This document shows positions 55,644-64,000 of a stretch of 64,000 nucleotides of DNA, one piece after another. The stretch spans positions 59,536-123,535 of the forward strand of contig CADBQG010000028.1 of NCBI GenBank assembly GCA_902796805.1. Reading direction: 5' to 3'. Within the stretch, counting starts at the first letter, position 1, and each line of letters starts with the position of its first letter. The position numbers and the translations under genes were made by a program. Origin of the DNA: an uncultured Bacteroidota bacterium. Its GTDB lineage: Bacteria > Bacteroidota > Bacteroidia > Bacteroidales > WCHB1-69. The notes below the pieces were generated by a model. It made no database searches and was not told the origin of the DNA. It was given only the letters and a program-made list of their open reading frames with translations.

Positions 55644-57698
55644 ATGAAAAATACAACGCTGCTACTATCGATCTTAACGGCTTCAATAGCCACAGCATTC
55701 TGCCAGAACGTCTCCATGAACGAGGCCTCCACCGTGGCAAAGGCGTTTTTCATCAGCCAGGGAAAGTCGTACGCGCGGTGCGCCAAGGCATACGGCGGCG
55801 AAGACAACACGCTGCTCTACATATTCAACGCAGAAAACGCCTTCGTGGTAATCTCCGGCGACAAAAGCGCAGTGCCTGTACTGGCCTACGTTGACGGCAT
55901 GACCTACAGCGACAGCGACACAGTGGCGCCATTCAACATGTGGATGAACAGTTACATGGCACAGATCGACCATGCTCGGAAGAAAGGACTTTACGACGAT
56001 GGATGGCAGGCCGCGTGGCAAGAGCTGCTTGACGGCAGACCGTTCAGGAACGATTCCGAGGTTGAACCGCTAATGCTGTCGCAGTGGGACCAAGGCGAGT
56101 TCTACAACTACTATTGCCCTAAAGACCCCGCAGGGCCCAACGGGAGGGCGGTAACCGGATGCGTTGCAACAGCCCTCGGACAGCTCTTGTACCACTTCAG
56201 ATTCCCTGAAACCGGGACGGGACAGTACTCCTACACCCACGACCAGTATGGCGAACAGTCGGCAAACTACGGCGAGACGACCTACGACTACAACGCGATG
56301 TGCGACAAGCCCTCTGCCATAAACACAGAGATTTCAAAACTGATATACCATTGCGGCGTGGGCGTCGACATGGTGTACGGCCCCAACGGCTCGGGAATGT
56401 ACAACCACAGCGCGGCGAAGGTGCTACGGACATATTTCAAGTTCTCGCCCGAGACCGATTATCTATACCGCGACTCCACAGACCTCGACTGGGACAGCGT
56501 CATCGTGAGCCATCTGCACGGAGGCACACCGATGTACTACGCCGGATGGAGCGTTCCCAACATAAACGGGCACGGGTTCATCTGCGACGGATACAAGATG
56601 GTTGACAGCAACTATTATTTCCACTTCAACTTCGGCTGGGGCGGATATATGGATGGGTATTTCTACACAAACTCGCTGTATGTGGGAGGTTCAAACTTCA
56701 ACTTGTCGCAGGAGTTGATTGTAAACGCGCGGCCCGACACCGTGAATTACGTGTACCCTACCCCGCAGCCCACGACTGGAAGCACCACGCTTACCGCCCT
56801 GCAGGGAACCTTCACCGACGGAAGTCCGACCGGAAGCAACTACAGACCCTGCATGGACTATTCCTGGCACATCAAGCCATCGTCTCAGAACATACGGTCG
56901 ATAACACTGAAAGCCGACTACAGCCTTGGGCTTGGAGACACAATCAGTGTCTTCGATCCAAGCAACAGCCAGACACAGCTTTTCTTCACCGCAGAGAACG
57001 ACAACTTTGAAATCGAACTTGAGACCGACGAGGTGATCGTGAGATTCACAAGCGACACTGCGTTCGAGAGCTTCGGTTTCAGGATGCAGTACATAACAAA
57101 CGAAGAGGTGTTTTGCAGCGGGATGCCCATGTTCAACTCTCCGACGGGCAGCATCGACGACGGCAGCGGCGAGGCGCAGTACAACAACTTCTCACTCTGC
57201 AAGTACCGTCTCATGCTCTCCGGCTACAATGCGATAATCTTCCACATAAACTACCTCGACCTTGAGGAAGGCCACGACTTCCTGCACTTCTACAAGAACA
57301 CCGTCAACGAGAACAACAGGATGCTCTCACTGACCGGTCATTTGGAGGACACCACTTTCGTGCTGGAGGCAAGCCGCATGACCATCATCATGGAGAGCGA
57401 CGAGGCGGGCACTGCCGACGGATTCTCGCTTGATTACACAGCCAGTCACGTAGGGATTCATGACTTCGACAACACTCTCCAGGTATATCCGAATCCTGCG
57501 ACGAACACGGTGTCTGTATTCAGCGGCGTGCCAGTCGACTTGATCGAAATCATGTCCGCCGACGGCAGGACTATACTCACGCTGGCGCCGCGCTCCGCGA
57601 AGACCTCTGTCGACATCACTGGGCTTCCCGCAGGCTTGTATCTTCTCCGTACACATACCGAAGGCGGTGTCTTCACGAGAAAACTCCTGAAGAAATAA
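55644..57698 (+). CDS. C10 family cysteine protease with T9SS sorting domain
   Basis: The 684-aa precursor has a signal peptide (MKNTTLLLSILTASIATAFC), a propeptide-like region (residues about 20-140) and a C10 (streptopain/interpain-type) catalytic domain. The nucleophile is the cysteine in AVTGCVATALGQLLYHF (about residue 172), the catalytic histidine is in INGHGFICDGYKM (about 309), and the tryptophan is in FHFNFGWGGYMDGYF. Two CUB-like beta domains follow (about 375-590). The C-terminal end, VYPNPATNTVSVF to GLYLLRTHTEGGVFTRKLLKK, is a type A T9SS sorting domain. It should be exported to the surface or medium. ATG 55644 lies at the signal peptide start. Confidence 0.93.
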   Translation: MKNTTLLLSILTASIATAFCQNVSMNEASTVAKAFFISQGKSYARCAKAYGGEDNTLLYIFNAENAFVVISGDKSAVPVLAYVDGMTYSDSDTVAPFNMWMNSYMAQIDHARKKGLYDDGWQAAWQELLDGRPFRNDSEVEPLMLSQWDQGEFYNYYCPKDPAGPNGRAVTGCVATALGQLLYHFRFPETGTGQYSYTHDQYGEQSANYGETTYDYNAMCDKPSAINTEISKLIYHCGVGVDMVYGPNGSGMYNHSAAKVLRTYFKFSPETDYLYRDSTDLDWDSVIVSHLHGGTPMYYAGWSVPNINGHGFICDGYKMVDSNYYFHFNFGWGGYMDGYFYTNSLYVGGSNFNLSQELIVNARPDTVNYVYPTPQPTTGSTTLTALQGTFTDGSPTGSNYRPCMDYSWHIKPSSQNIRSITLKADYSLGLGDTISVFDPSNSQTQLFFTAENDNFEIELETDEVIVRFTSDTAFESFGFRMQYITNEEVFCSGMPMFNSPTGSIDDGSGEAQYNNFSLCKYRLMLSGYNAIIFHINYLDLEEGHDFLHFYKNTVNENNRMLSLTGHLEDTTFVLEASRMTIIMESDEAGTADGFSLDYTASHVGIHDFDNTLQVYPNPATNTVSVFSGVPVDLIEIMSADGRTILTLAPRSAKTSVDITGLPAGLYLLRTHTEGGVFTRKLLKK

Positions 57699-57810
57699 AC
57701 ACCCGGCATCTCCAATTTCATTACTTCTGCCTGATTTTCATAAAACCACATAATAATCCGTACATAAAAAAATAATCTTAGGATTTATTTCCCCTGAAGA
57801 GAACTGCAAT

Positions 57811-60438
57811 ATGAAAAGAACCGTCGTATTTGTTGCGCTGTGCGTCCTGACTGTATTCCAGGCGCAGGCCGTGCTGAAAGAGAAAAACCTTGCGCAGACT
57901 TTGGGCGTGCTGAGGTCGGAGCTTGAACTCGCCTACAACGAGCAGAAGTCGATGATGGACCGTTTCGAGAGGCGCAACAGCGAGCAGCACAGCATACTTG
58001 TGCAAATGCTTCAGAACAGCAACCAAATAGCGCTCATGCTATACTCGCAGAACAGCGACTTCACCTTCGATGTAGCGTACGCGTGCCAGGCGGCCACGGA
58101 GCAGTACCATGCACTCAGCCGGCGACATGCGCCGTACAACAAGATGAAGGAGAGGATCTCGTCGGAGATAGAGAGATACAACGAGCTGATAACCACGCTT
58201 CAAAACCTGCCGCCGCGAATCCTTCCCAACGGCGAGCTCTCCAAGATGCCGGACTCCATAAGGCAGATGCTCCCCAAAGTGGTGCTCGACACCGCGGCCA
58301 AGAACCTGTACATCCTCGACAAGCAGGCCCTGGAGGACCGCGAGGCGTGCGTGGAGTACGCCACGGCCCTCCGCGACAACTACATAATAATACTCGAGCG
58401 TGTGGAACTCGACCAGGAGCACTACGAGCGTGTAAGCAAGCGGCTGGAGAAACTGAACAACTACGCTCTCGCAAAATACGACGCAATACAGAAGAACATT
58501 TTCAAGAACGGCAGCGGCAACTACTTCAAGACACTCAAGAGGTTCGGGCTGCACTACAATGCGGCAAGAAGGGACATCGACGAGAAGTACCGTCCGTTCG
58601 ACAGGGTTTCTGAATGGCGCGGCCCCGTTATCTTCGGCATCAGTATCTTCATGTTGACCTACATTGTGCTGGCCAGTCTGCTGAGTTATGTCATAATGCG
58701 CTGGCTGCTCCCCAGCAAGTGGCGCGCTCATTTCAACGAGAACAACAAACTGCTGTTCACCACAATAGCCATCGGCATCGCACTGTTCGCAATCTCGATA
58801 ACTGTGGCGAGGTTTTTCGTGAAGCAGAACTTCGTGCTCATGGCTATAAACCTCATGACCTTCTTCGCCTGGCTGGCGGAGGTCATACTCGTGTCGCTGC
58901 TGATAAGGCTCGACGAGAGGCAGATCAGGGCCGGCGTGCGCTCCTACACCCCATTCATACTGATGGCGTTCATCGTGATAGTCTTCCGCATAATTCTCAT
59001 CCCCAACAACCTCGTGAACCTCATCTACCCGCCCATCCTCCTGTTCTTCACAATATGGCAGTTCCTTGTAACAAGGCGGCGACTGGCAAAACTGCCCGAC
59101 AGCGACATGGTGTACACTGTAATATCGCTTATTACCATGATCGTGTCGTGCGTTGCGGCGTGGATGGGCTTTGTGCTTCTCGCCGTGGAAATCATGATAT
59201 GGTGGGCGATACAACTGGCGGCGATACAGACACTCACATGCTTCTACGACCTCGCGAAGGTGTACGAGGGGAAGCAACTGACACGCAAGATTGCCAAAGA
59301 GAAGGGTGTGAGCCTGGCCACCAGTGCCGAGACAAAAAAATACTACAAGAAGATCCAGGCCGAGATGGCGAAAGGCGAGTACATATCCAAGACCTGGTTT
59401 TACGACTTCCTGTTCAAGGCGCTGCTGCCTGTACTCGCAATTCTCTCGGTGCCCGCCAGCATATACTACGCCGCCAAAATCTTCGAGATGACCTCAGTAT
59501 GCAGGAAAGTGTTCGTGTATGTGTTCCTCAACAAACCTGGAATCATAGAACTATCCCTGTTCAAGATGTGCCTTGTGCTTGAGCTGTTCTTCGTCTTCCG
59601 CTACCTGAACTACGCCTTAAGGTCGTTCTATAGGATGTTCAGGAGACGCCGCAAGAAGAGGGACGTTCGCGTACAAGGCAACTCCACGCTTGTAAACAAC
59701 GTGATTTCGATACTTGTGTGGGGCATGTACCTTGTAACATCAATGATGATTCTCAAGGTCTCGAGCAGCGGAATATCCATTGTGATGGCGGGTCTGGCCA
59801 CCGGTCTCGGCTTTGCGATGAAAGACCTCCTCGAGAACTTCATATACGGCATCTCGCTGATGGCCGGAAGGCTGCGCACCGGCGACTACATAGAGTGCGA
59901 CGGGGTGCTTGGGAAGGTTGAGAGCATAAACTACCAGAGCACCCAGCTCGCGACACTCGACGGCAGCGTCATAGCCTTCCAGAACGCCACTCTCTTCAGG
60001 AACACATTCAAGAACCTCACCAGAAACCACGGCTATGTGTTCGTGAAGATTCCTGTTGGCGTTGCCTATGGTGTGAACATTGAGAAAGTACGCCACATGC
60101 TGATAAAGGAACTCGAGACCCTGCCTGTAAAGAATGCGGCCGGAAAGCTGGTGATGGACACGAAACAGGGGTTCTCCGTTGTTTTCAACGACTTCGGCGA
60201 GAGCAGCGTGGACCTCTTCGTAACATGCTGGGTCCTTGTTGAGGAGAAGGCCGGATTCACAGCCAAAATCAAAGAAGTTATATACAATACACTTAACAAG
60301 AACCATATTGAAATACCGTTCCCGCAACAAGACATCTATGTAAGGCATGTGGAAATGCCGAAACACGAAGAAAACGCAAGATCCGGCAGGAGGCGCGGCA
60401 AGGCACAGGCACAGGAAAACGGCACGCAGGAGACATAG
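57811..60438 (+). CDS. Large mechanosensitive channel, MscS family
   Basis: An 875-aa inner-membrane protein. It has a signal peptide (MKRTVVFVALCVLTVFQAQA), a long N-terminal periplasmic helical region (about residues 25-270), then many hydrophobic segments (about 270-640). The MscS core is at about 645-745: GISIVMAGLATGLGFAMKDLLENFIYGISLMAGRLRTGDYIECDGVLGKVESINYQSTQL, which is the pore helix plus beta domain. The GLxxxxGFAMxD motif is the diagnostic one. It is MscK/MscM-like rather than small MscS. It should release solutes on osmotic downshock. Only 15 bases separate its end from the convergent gene. Confidence 0.92.
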   Translation: MKRTVVFVALCVLTVFQAQAVLKEKNLAQTLGVLRSELELAYNEQKSMMDRFERRNSEQHSILVQMLQNSNQIALMLYSQNSDFTFDVAYACQAATEQYHALSRRHAPYNKMKERISSEIERYNELITTLQNLPPRILPNGELSKMPDSIRQMLPKVVLDTAAKNLYILDKQALEDREACVEYATALRDNYIIILERVELDQEHYERVSKRLEKLNNYALAKYDAIQKNIFKNGSGNYFKTLKRFGLHYNAARRDIDEKYRPFDRVSEWRGPVIFGISIFMLTYIVLASLLSYVIMRWLLPSKWRAHFNENNKLLFTTIAIGIALFAISITVARFFVKQNFVLMAINLMTFFAWLAEVILVSLLIRLDERQIRAGVRSYTPFILMAFIVIVFRIILIPNNLVNLIYPPILLFFTIWQFLVTRRRLAKLPDSDMVYTVISLITMIVSCVAAWMGFVLLAVEIMIWWAIQLAAIQTLTCFYDLAKVYEGKQLTRKIAKEKGVSLATSAETKKYYKKIQAEMAKGEYISKTWFYDFLFKALLPVLAILSVPASIYYAAKIFEMTSVCRKVFVYVFLNKPGIIELSLFKMCLVLELFFVFRYLNYALRSFYRMFRRRRKKRDVRVQGNSTLVNNVISILVWGMYLVTSMMILKVSSSGISIVMAGLATGLGFAMKDLLENFIYGISLMAGRLRTGDYIECDGVLGKVESINYQSTQLATLDGSVIAFQNATLFRNTFKNLTRNHGYVFVKIPVGVAYGVNIEKVRHMLIKELETLPVKNAAGKLVMDTKQGFSVVFNDFGESSVDLFVTCWVLVEEKAGFTAKIKEVIYNTLNKNHIEIPFPQQDIYVRHVEMPKHEENARSGRRRGKAQAQENGTQET

Positions 60439-60453
60439 TCTCCCCACTCCTCC

Positions 60454-61152
60454 CTAATTCAGATCCCAGCACAATGACAGGAGGTCGCGCCAGCGGATGC
60501 CGAGTTCGTCGGCAATCTCCCGTGAGCACAGCCATCCGAGGTGCGTGTAAACACCTTGGGTTATCAGCGGGTTGCGTTGTATCGCGTATGCTATAGTGGG
60601 TGTGAAAAGCAGGGTCTCGACCAACGGCAGAAGGAAGGACGACAACGCCACACAATGCCCGATAGGCGACAGCGACTCCTCCCCTATTTTTCCCAACACC
60701 GCTTCTCCGCGTTCACCTTTTATCAGCTCAGCTGAAAAGGAGGTAATGTTTCTGCTATTCAAGACATCTACGTACCCAACCGAAAGATTTTCAGGCCTCA
60801 TGACAGTGAAGACAACCTTGTCCTTAGGAATTGTCATTACCTGCTCCTTGGTGAAACCGTTGTACTTGACTATGACCTTGCCGAGTATTGCCAGGTCGGC
60901 GAACTTCTCCACAAACTCTGCACCGGCCTCAGCATATTCGGCGTCGGCGTATGGACTGCCGGCCGGGAACCCGAACTCTACAAAAACCTTCACGCCCTGG
61001 TCGGTGAGTGTTTTTACAGCTGACGGCGTGAGCGGTACGAATCCGGAATACGAATTGTCGGAACGCACAAGCGAGACTGAAGCGTTGGTCTCGACAGAAT
61101 CAACCAACAACTCTTTCTCAAGGGGTTCAAGTGAGAAGTCGTCAAGTTCCAT
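60454..61152 (-). CDS. Alanine dehydrogenase/transhydrogenase N-domain homologue lacking the NAD-binding domain
   Basis: A 232-aa protein. Residues about 30-165 align by eye with the first part of the AlaDH/PNT N-terminal domain (GFVPLTPSAVKTLTDQGVKV, GSPYADAEYAEAGAEFV, ILGKVIVKYNGFTKEQ). Residues about 180-228 align with the last segment of alanine dehydrogenase (TPTIAYAIQRNPLITQGVYTHLGWL). The Rossmann NAD domain of about 150 residues normally between them is missing. The catalytic arginine (RVxLTP) reads GFVPLTP, and the active-site histidine position also differs. So it is probably not an enzyme. ATG at 61152; 7 bases after tsaE. Confidence 0.8.
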   Translation of the reverse strand: MELDDFSLEPLEKELLVDSVETNASVSLVRSDNSYSGFVPLTPSAVKTLTDQGVKVFVEFGFPAGSPYADAEYAEAGAEFVEKFADLAILGKVIVKYNGFTKEQVMTIPKDKVVFTVMRPENLSVGYVDVLNSRNITSFSAELIKGERGEAVLGKIGEESLSPIGHCVALSSFLLPLVETLLFTPTIAYAIQRNPLITQGVYTHLGWLCSREIADELGIRWRDLLSLCWDLN

Positions 61153-61159
61153 AGTCGGT

Positions 61160-61573
61160 CTAAAAGGTGAATTTTCGCGAAGTCTCGCCTGTCTGTTCTA
61201 TTTTAACAGGTACGAAGTCGTCGCCTAACAGGGGCAGCACATTCTCCGTCCATTCCATGAAGCAGTAGCACCCGCTGGCGATATAGTCGGGGAAGCCTAT
61301 GCGCAGTGCGTCGTCAGGGCTGTCGATACGATAGAAGTCGAAGTGATACACGGGCTCTCCGTTCTCCCTGAAGTACTCATTGACTATAGAGAACGTGGGC
61401 GAAGTCATGTCGTCATGAACGCCCAACTGCCTGCAGATCTCCTTTATCAGGGTTGTTTTCCCGGAGCCCATCTCACCGAAGAAGCCGAATACACGCTCGG
61501 CAGAATGTTTTTCGATAATGGACTCGGCCACCATCGTGAGGCCTGACTCGCTTTCTATGACAATCTCTTTCAT
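61160..61573 (-). CDS. tsaE: tRNA threonylcarbamoyladenosine biosynthesis ATPase TsaE
   Basis: TsaE is the ATPase that works with TsaB, TsaC and TsaD in t6A37 synthesis. The 137-aa sequence has Walker A GFFGEMGSGKTTLIKEI near residues 30-42, the DMTSPTFSIVNEY block, the YHFDFYRI segment and FMEWTENV, all standard TsaE markers. Its last base is shared with the sugar-kinase gene stop, so translation is probably coupled. tsaB, tsaC and tsaD are not adjacent, though a YciO/TsaC-like gene is elsewhere in the window. Confidence 0.94.
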   Translation of the reverse strand: MKEIVIESESGLTMVAESIIEKHSAERVFGFFGEMGSGKTTLIKEICRQLGVHDDMTSPTFSIVNEYFRENGEPVYHFDFYRIDSPDDALRIGFPDYIASGCYCFMEWTENVLPLLGDDFVPVKIEQTGETSRKFTF

Positions 61574-62448
61574 TACAAACCTGGATTATTGTTGTGAAAC
61601 TTGATGAGGAGCGGCATCGGCGCCGGCACTATCCTCCCTATCTTGCAGTTGTTTTCCTCGGCAGCTTCAAGAAGATGCTGCTTGAAGTTTTCAGCTATCG
61701 ACCCGGTGAAGTTCCACTCCATATTGGATGATTTCGGATAATAGCGTCTGTGAACCTTGAAGAATTCGTCGAAGGCTACGGACAATATTTTTGATACACA
61801 TTTCTCGTTTTCAAGTTCTTTCACAAGAGGCGCCAAGGAGGAGAGAAACCTGTTAGGATGCGGTTCCTGATAAAGTTTTACGAGAACAGTCTCCTCAGTC
61901 AGACCCGTTTCTTTCTCGAAGAAATCCCTTGCGCTGACTGAAAGAGTGCCGGAAAGGTATTCTTTGACGAACAGCTTGCCGAGACAGGTTCCGCTGGCCT
62001 CGTCGCCAAGCATGAACCCCAACGAGGGCGCCCTTTTCACCATTGTGCTGCCGTCGTATAGGCATGATGTAGAGCCTGTTCCGAGGATGCATACTATGGA
62101 GCTTTCGCAGCCTGAAAGAGCGCGGCATGCGGCAATGAGGTCTGAGTTGACGTGAATCTCGGCCACAGGGAAGAACAGGCAGATGAGTTCGGCAATCCTC
62201 GCGGCGTTCCGGGGTGTTGCACAGCCTGCACCGTAATAGTCTATTCTGTCCACGCTCTCTCCTTTCGGGATCTTCGCCACAGCGTCAGAGAACACCGCCA
62301 TGACCTCTTCGTTGCCTGAATAGTTGGCGTTCAGGCCGGGAAGGGCGAACTCGGAAAGCACGCCGCGTTCTTTCAGCAACACAAAATGTGACTTTGTGGC
62401 GCCGGCGTCGACCAACATTCGGATACTGCCCTCTGCCATGGTTGTCAT
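61573..62448 (-). CDS. BadF/BadG-type sugar kinase, N-acetylglucosamine kinase-like
   Basis: A 291-aa ASKHA-fold kinase. It has the phosphate-1 loop LVDAGATKSHFVLL, the conserved YYGAGCATP segment, the VNSDLIAACRAL acid region, the phosphate-2 loop ILGTGSTSCLYDG, GFMLGDEASG, and the adenosine motif FTGSIAENF. The overall pattern is the BcrAD_BadFG / N-acetylglucosamine-kinase-like group. The likely reaction is phosphorylation of GlcNAc or a related aminosugar, possibly in peptidoglycan recycling. It starts at ATG 62448, overlapping the nadE stop by 4 bases (ATGA). Confidence 0.85.
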   Translation of the reverse strand: MTTMAEGSIRMLVDAGATKSHFVLLKERGVLSEFALPGLNANYSGNEEVMAVFSDAVAKIPKGESVDRIDYYGAGCATPRNAARIAELICLFFPVAEIHVNSDLIAACRALSGCESSIVCILGTGSTSCLYDGSTMVKRAPSLGFMLGDEASGTCLGKLFVKEYLSGTLSVSARDFFEKETGLTEETVLVKLYQEPHPNRFLSSLAPLVKELENEKCVSKILSVAFDEFFKVHRRYYPKSSNMEWNFTGSIAENFKQHLLEAAEENNCKIGRIVPAPMPLLIKFHNNNPGL

Positions 62449-63278
62449 TTGCCGAGAAGTTCTGCACGGGTGAAGCACGCCGGGTTGTTGCGCTTGTACT
62501 CCGATGAGAAGTAGCGTTTAATCAGCACATGCTCCCTGAGGGTTTCGTCGCCCTGGAAAAACGCCGCGAAGATCCTGTCGGCCTCGAAGTAGTTTTCTAC
62601 GCCGAGCTGCTCACAGTCGCACGAGCTGATGCCGAGACCGTCAACCGGTGTCGCGTCGATGCACGACTGGAGGGCGGCGCGCTGCTCGTCGGTCTCCTCT
62701 TCGAGCAAAAGTTTCGACAGTGCGTAGATTTCAGTCTTCCAGAGATGCTGCACCGGGGCGTAGTCGCCTACGTCGCCGTGGAGTGTCCAGAATCCGGTGA
62801 GGTATTCGGAGTAGTTGTCGGTGGAGATAACCATGCCTCGGTTAAGTTGCGCGAGGTCATAGAGCACCATCATCCTCATGCGGGCCTTCATGTTGCCCTG
62901 CCGCAGCTTTGAGAGCATAGTGTCATCGAAGTCCACGAGCAGTTTCTTGTTCTCGAGGAAAGTCTTTGTAATGTCGATGTGCCGGAAATCGTGGCAGAAA
63001 GCCTTGCCCACGAGCATTGAGCGACATATCTCGTCATCCTTGTTAGTCTCAATGGTTATGGAACGCCCGATAAGCGGTATGCCGGCTTTGTCGCACACTG
63101 GGCGCAACAGCGCGGCGCACAGTGCGCTGTCGATGCCGCCGGATATGCCGAGAACGAGCGACTGCAGGCCGCTTCCTCGCACATATTCGAACATTCTCCC
63201 TCTGATTACCTCGGCAACTTCACCAAGCTGCCTTCTTTCAGAGATGAAAGGAAAATAAGAGGAATCTGGTATTGTCAT
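62445..63278 (-). CDS. nadE: NAD+ synthase, ammonia-dependent
   Basis: Amidates nicotinate adenine dinucleotide using ATP. The 277-aa enzyme has the P-loop-like SLVLGISGGIDSALCAALL near residue 46, STDNYSEYLTGFWTLHGDVGDYAPVQHLWKTEIYALS, and the C-terminal HKRYFSSEYKRNNPACF-like block (VLIKRYFSSEYKRNNP). No glutaminase (nitrilase) domain is present, so it uses ammonia. I chose ATG 63278, 23 bases after the -7 box at 63301-63308; the upstream in-frame start is a TTG. It heads the four-gene run nadE, sugar kinase, tsaE, AlaDH-like. Confidence 0.93.
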   Translation of the reverse strand: MTIPDSSYFPFISERRQLGEVAEVIRGRMFEYVRGSGLQSLVLGISGGIDSALCAALLRPVCDKAGIPLIGRSITIETNKDDEICRSMLVGKAFCHDFRHIDITKTFLENKKLLVDFDDTMLSKLRQGNMKARMRMMVLYDLAQLNRGMVISTDNYSEYLTGFWTLHGDVGDYAPVQHLWKTEIYALSKLLLEEETDEQRAALQSCIDATPVDGLGISSCDCEQLGVENYFEADRIFAAFFQGDETLREHVLIKRYFSSEYKRNNPACFTRAELLGK

Positions 63279-63300
63279 GTCTTCCAATTTTATCAGGCCG

Positions 63301-63308
63301 CAAATTTA
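63301..63308 (-). promoter_or_regulatory. Promoter -7 box for the nadE run
   Basis: Minus-strand TAAATTTG followed by CGGCC, 22 bases before the nadE ATG. Confidence 0.7.
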
Positions 63309-63540
63309 CACAAAATTCCGCAAACACCCGACACATCTTCTCAAAACTTGAAAAGCCACTACCCTCCTCATCTGAGAATATGATGGATCCTCACCATTTT
63401 TTATGACTCTTTTTTTGAAAAAACACAAAAAAAAGGGATATTTCATGACGATTTATGTTCGCATTTTTGCATCGTGAAAAACCAAGCGGAAATGTCATGA
63501 TTTAATATAAAATTTGTTGTTGTTGATTTAATTGAAACGG
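63309..63540. other. Non-coding region between nadE and terminal remnant
   Basis: About 230 bases with no plausible ORF. An orphan terminator follows on the plus strand (63541-63569), so a short plus-strand RNA could lie here; no clear -7 box was found for it. Confidence 0.4.
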
Positions 63541-63569
63541 CGCCTCCCCAAAAGAGGCGTTGTTTTTTT
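63541..63569 (+). terminator. Intrinsic terminator without an annotated gene
   Basis: Stem CGCCTC/GAGGCG with loop CCCAAAA, followed by TTG and seven T residues on the plus strand. No plus-strand gene precedes it. Confidence 0.7.
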
Positions 63570-63854
63570 CTATTGCTGTCCGATAAAGAATGAAAAATAA
63601 GTTTTAGTGGCGGCAACCAGCTGTAAATCAGCATGGCTGATCCTGATTGCCCCCCTGAAATTCAAGTTCCAACTGTGTCGGTGGCTCGACGGCATGTCGA
63701 AGTTGTTGGTCAACAAAAAGATGCACTTTTTCTCATCATCCGAGTATGTCACAATACAGGCTTGGTGCACGATGACACTCTCGCCATTCTTCTTTACTGT
63801 CTTGGGATTCCGTAACATCAACCCTGTTTTTTTCATGCCCTCGTGCGTGAGCAC
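63570..63854 (-). pseudogene. Short ORF, possible transposase remnant
   Basis: The 94-aa frame contains VTYSDDEKKCIFLLTNNFDM, which resembles the FVFLTNNF segment of IS4-type DDE transposases. The reading frame then diverges from any transposase pattern, and no terminal inverted repeats or rest of the gene were found. It may be a fossil of an element or a chance ORF; confidence is low. Confidence 0.3.
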
Positions 63855-63890
63855 GGGATTTTAGCAGACACCATTAGTTTTTTTGTTGTC

Positions 63891-64000
63891 AAGTCCCCCT
63901 TGAAAGGGGATGGCCTGAAAGTCCCCCTCTTGAGGGGGATTCAGGGGGTGTCTCACGCCTGTGCGGGGTTGACACGGTTTCTTAAACCCCCTCTGTCCCC
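63891..64000. repeat. C/G-rich palindromic repeat array, continues past window edge
   Basis: Two tandem palindromic units, TCCCCCTTGAAAGGGGA (63894-63910) and CCCCCTCTTGAGGGGG near 63923-63938, are followed by TTCAGGGGGTG. A C-rich tract ends the window. This type of CCCC...GGGG repeat is found dispersed in many Bacteroidota genomes. Confidence 0.6.

Noticed and set aside
58039-59277. 412-aa minus-strand ORF opposite the MscS gene
   Set aside because: Histidine/tyrosine/valine-rich mirror ORF with no family signature; the MscS frame is clear.

Overview
The window looks like a chromosomal segment of a Bacteroidota species, most likely order Bacteroidales, at roughly 50% GC. Four things point there. 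Nearly every transcription unit is preceded by the Bacteroidota -7 promoter element TAnnTTTG. Starts usually lack a strong Shine-Dalgarno and are A/T-rich. Phylum-typical families are present: a Porin_10-like porin, a DUF5606 protein, a PorT-like barrel, a PG_1098-like methyltransferase and a Big_5 lipoprotein. One secreted protease ends in a type IX secretion (T9SS) sorting domain. No prophage, CRISPR array or intact insertion sequence is visible, so most of the window is core genome.

Layout. 1-5.3 kb: the end of a porin gene, then mnmE, a YciO/TsaC-like gene, an unannotated signal recognition particle RNA gene (3652-3749) and an arginine decarboxylase. 5.3-14.3 kb: one long minus-strand run with hutU, a lipoprotein, a DUF5606 protein, a membrane-anchored unknown, an outer-membrane barrel, trxB, sufB, a stand-alone riboflavin-kinase domain and a leucine-rich-repeat protein. 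14.4-18.0 kb: the str operon rpsL-rpsG-fusA-rpsJ, ending in tRNA-Ala(GGC) and a terminator. 18.3-28.3 kb: kamA, kdsA, a HerA-like ATPase, two thioredoxin-fold proteins, the NAD(P)HX repair enzyme, a PfkB kinase, a TraB/GumN protein and pyrE. 28.4-35.7 kb: atpH-atpA-atpG, fumC, an unknown, an acetyltransferase and a Big_5 lipoprotein. 35.7-44.7 kb: a minus-strand run with a cytidylate-kinase-like protein, a MATE exporter, a methyltransferase, mfd, a glycosyltransferase and a polysaccharide deacetylase.

44.8-48.0 kb holds a lipoprotein, a membrane LytTR/winged-helix regulator whose promoter abuts a 17-bp perfect inverted repeat, and a solitary beta-class DNA methyltransferase. 48.2-50.8 kb pairs a COG2403 (cyclic 2,3-diphosphoglycerate synthetase-like) P-loop protein with ornithine carbamoyltransferase, which suggests amino-acid fermentation. 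51-60.4 kb: a lipoprotein with a frameshifting A9 tract, a PpiD/SurA-like chaperone, cysS, a C10 cysteine protease and a large MscS channel. 60.4-63.3 kb: an alanine-dehydrogenase homologue missing its NAD domain, tsaE, a BadF-type sugar kinase and nadE. The last 0.7 kb is non-core: a possible transposase remnant and C/G-rich palindromic repeats.

No complete new multi-gene system was recognised. The strongest leads are the Rossmann-less alanine-dehydrogenase homologue, the LytTR regulator with its palindrome, the A9 slippage site, the COG2403-OTC pair and the sufB / riboflavin-kinase-domain arrangement.
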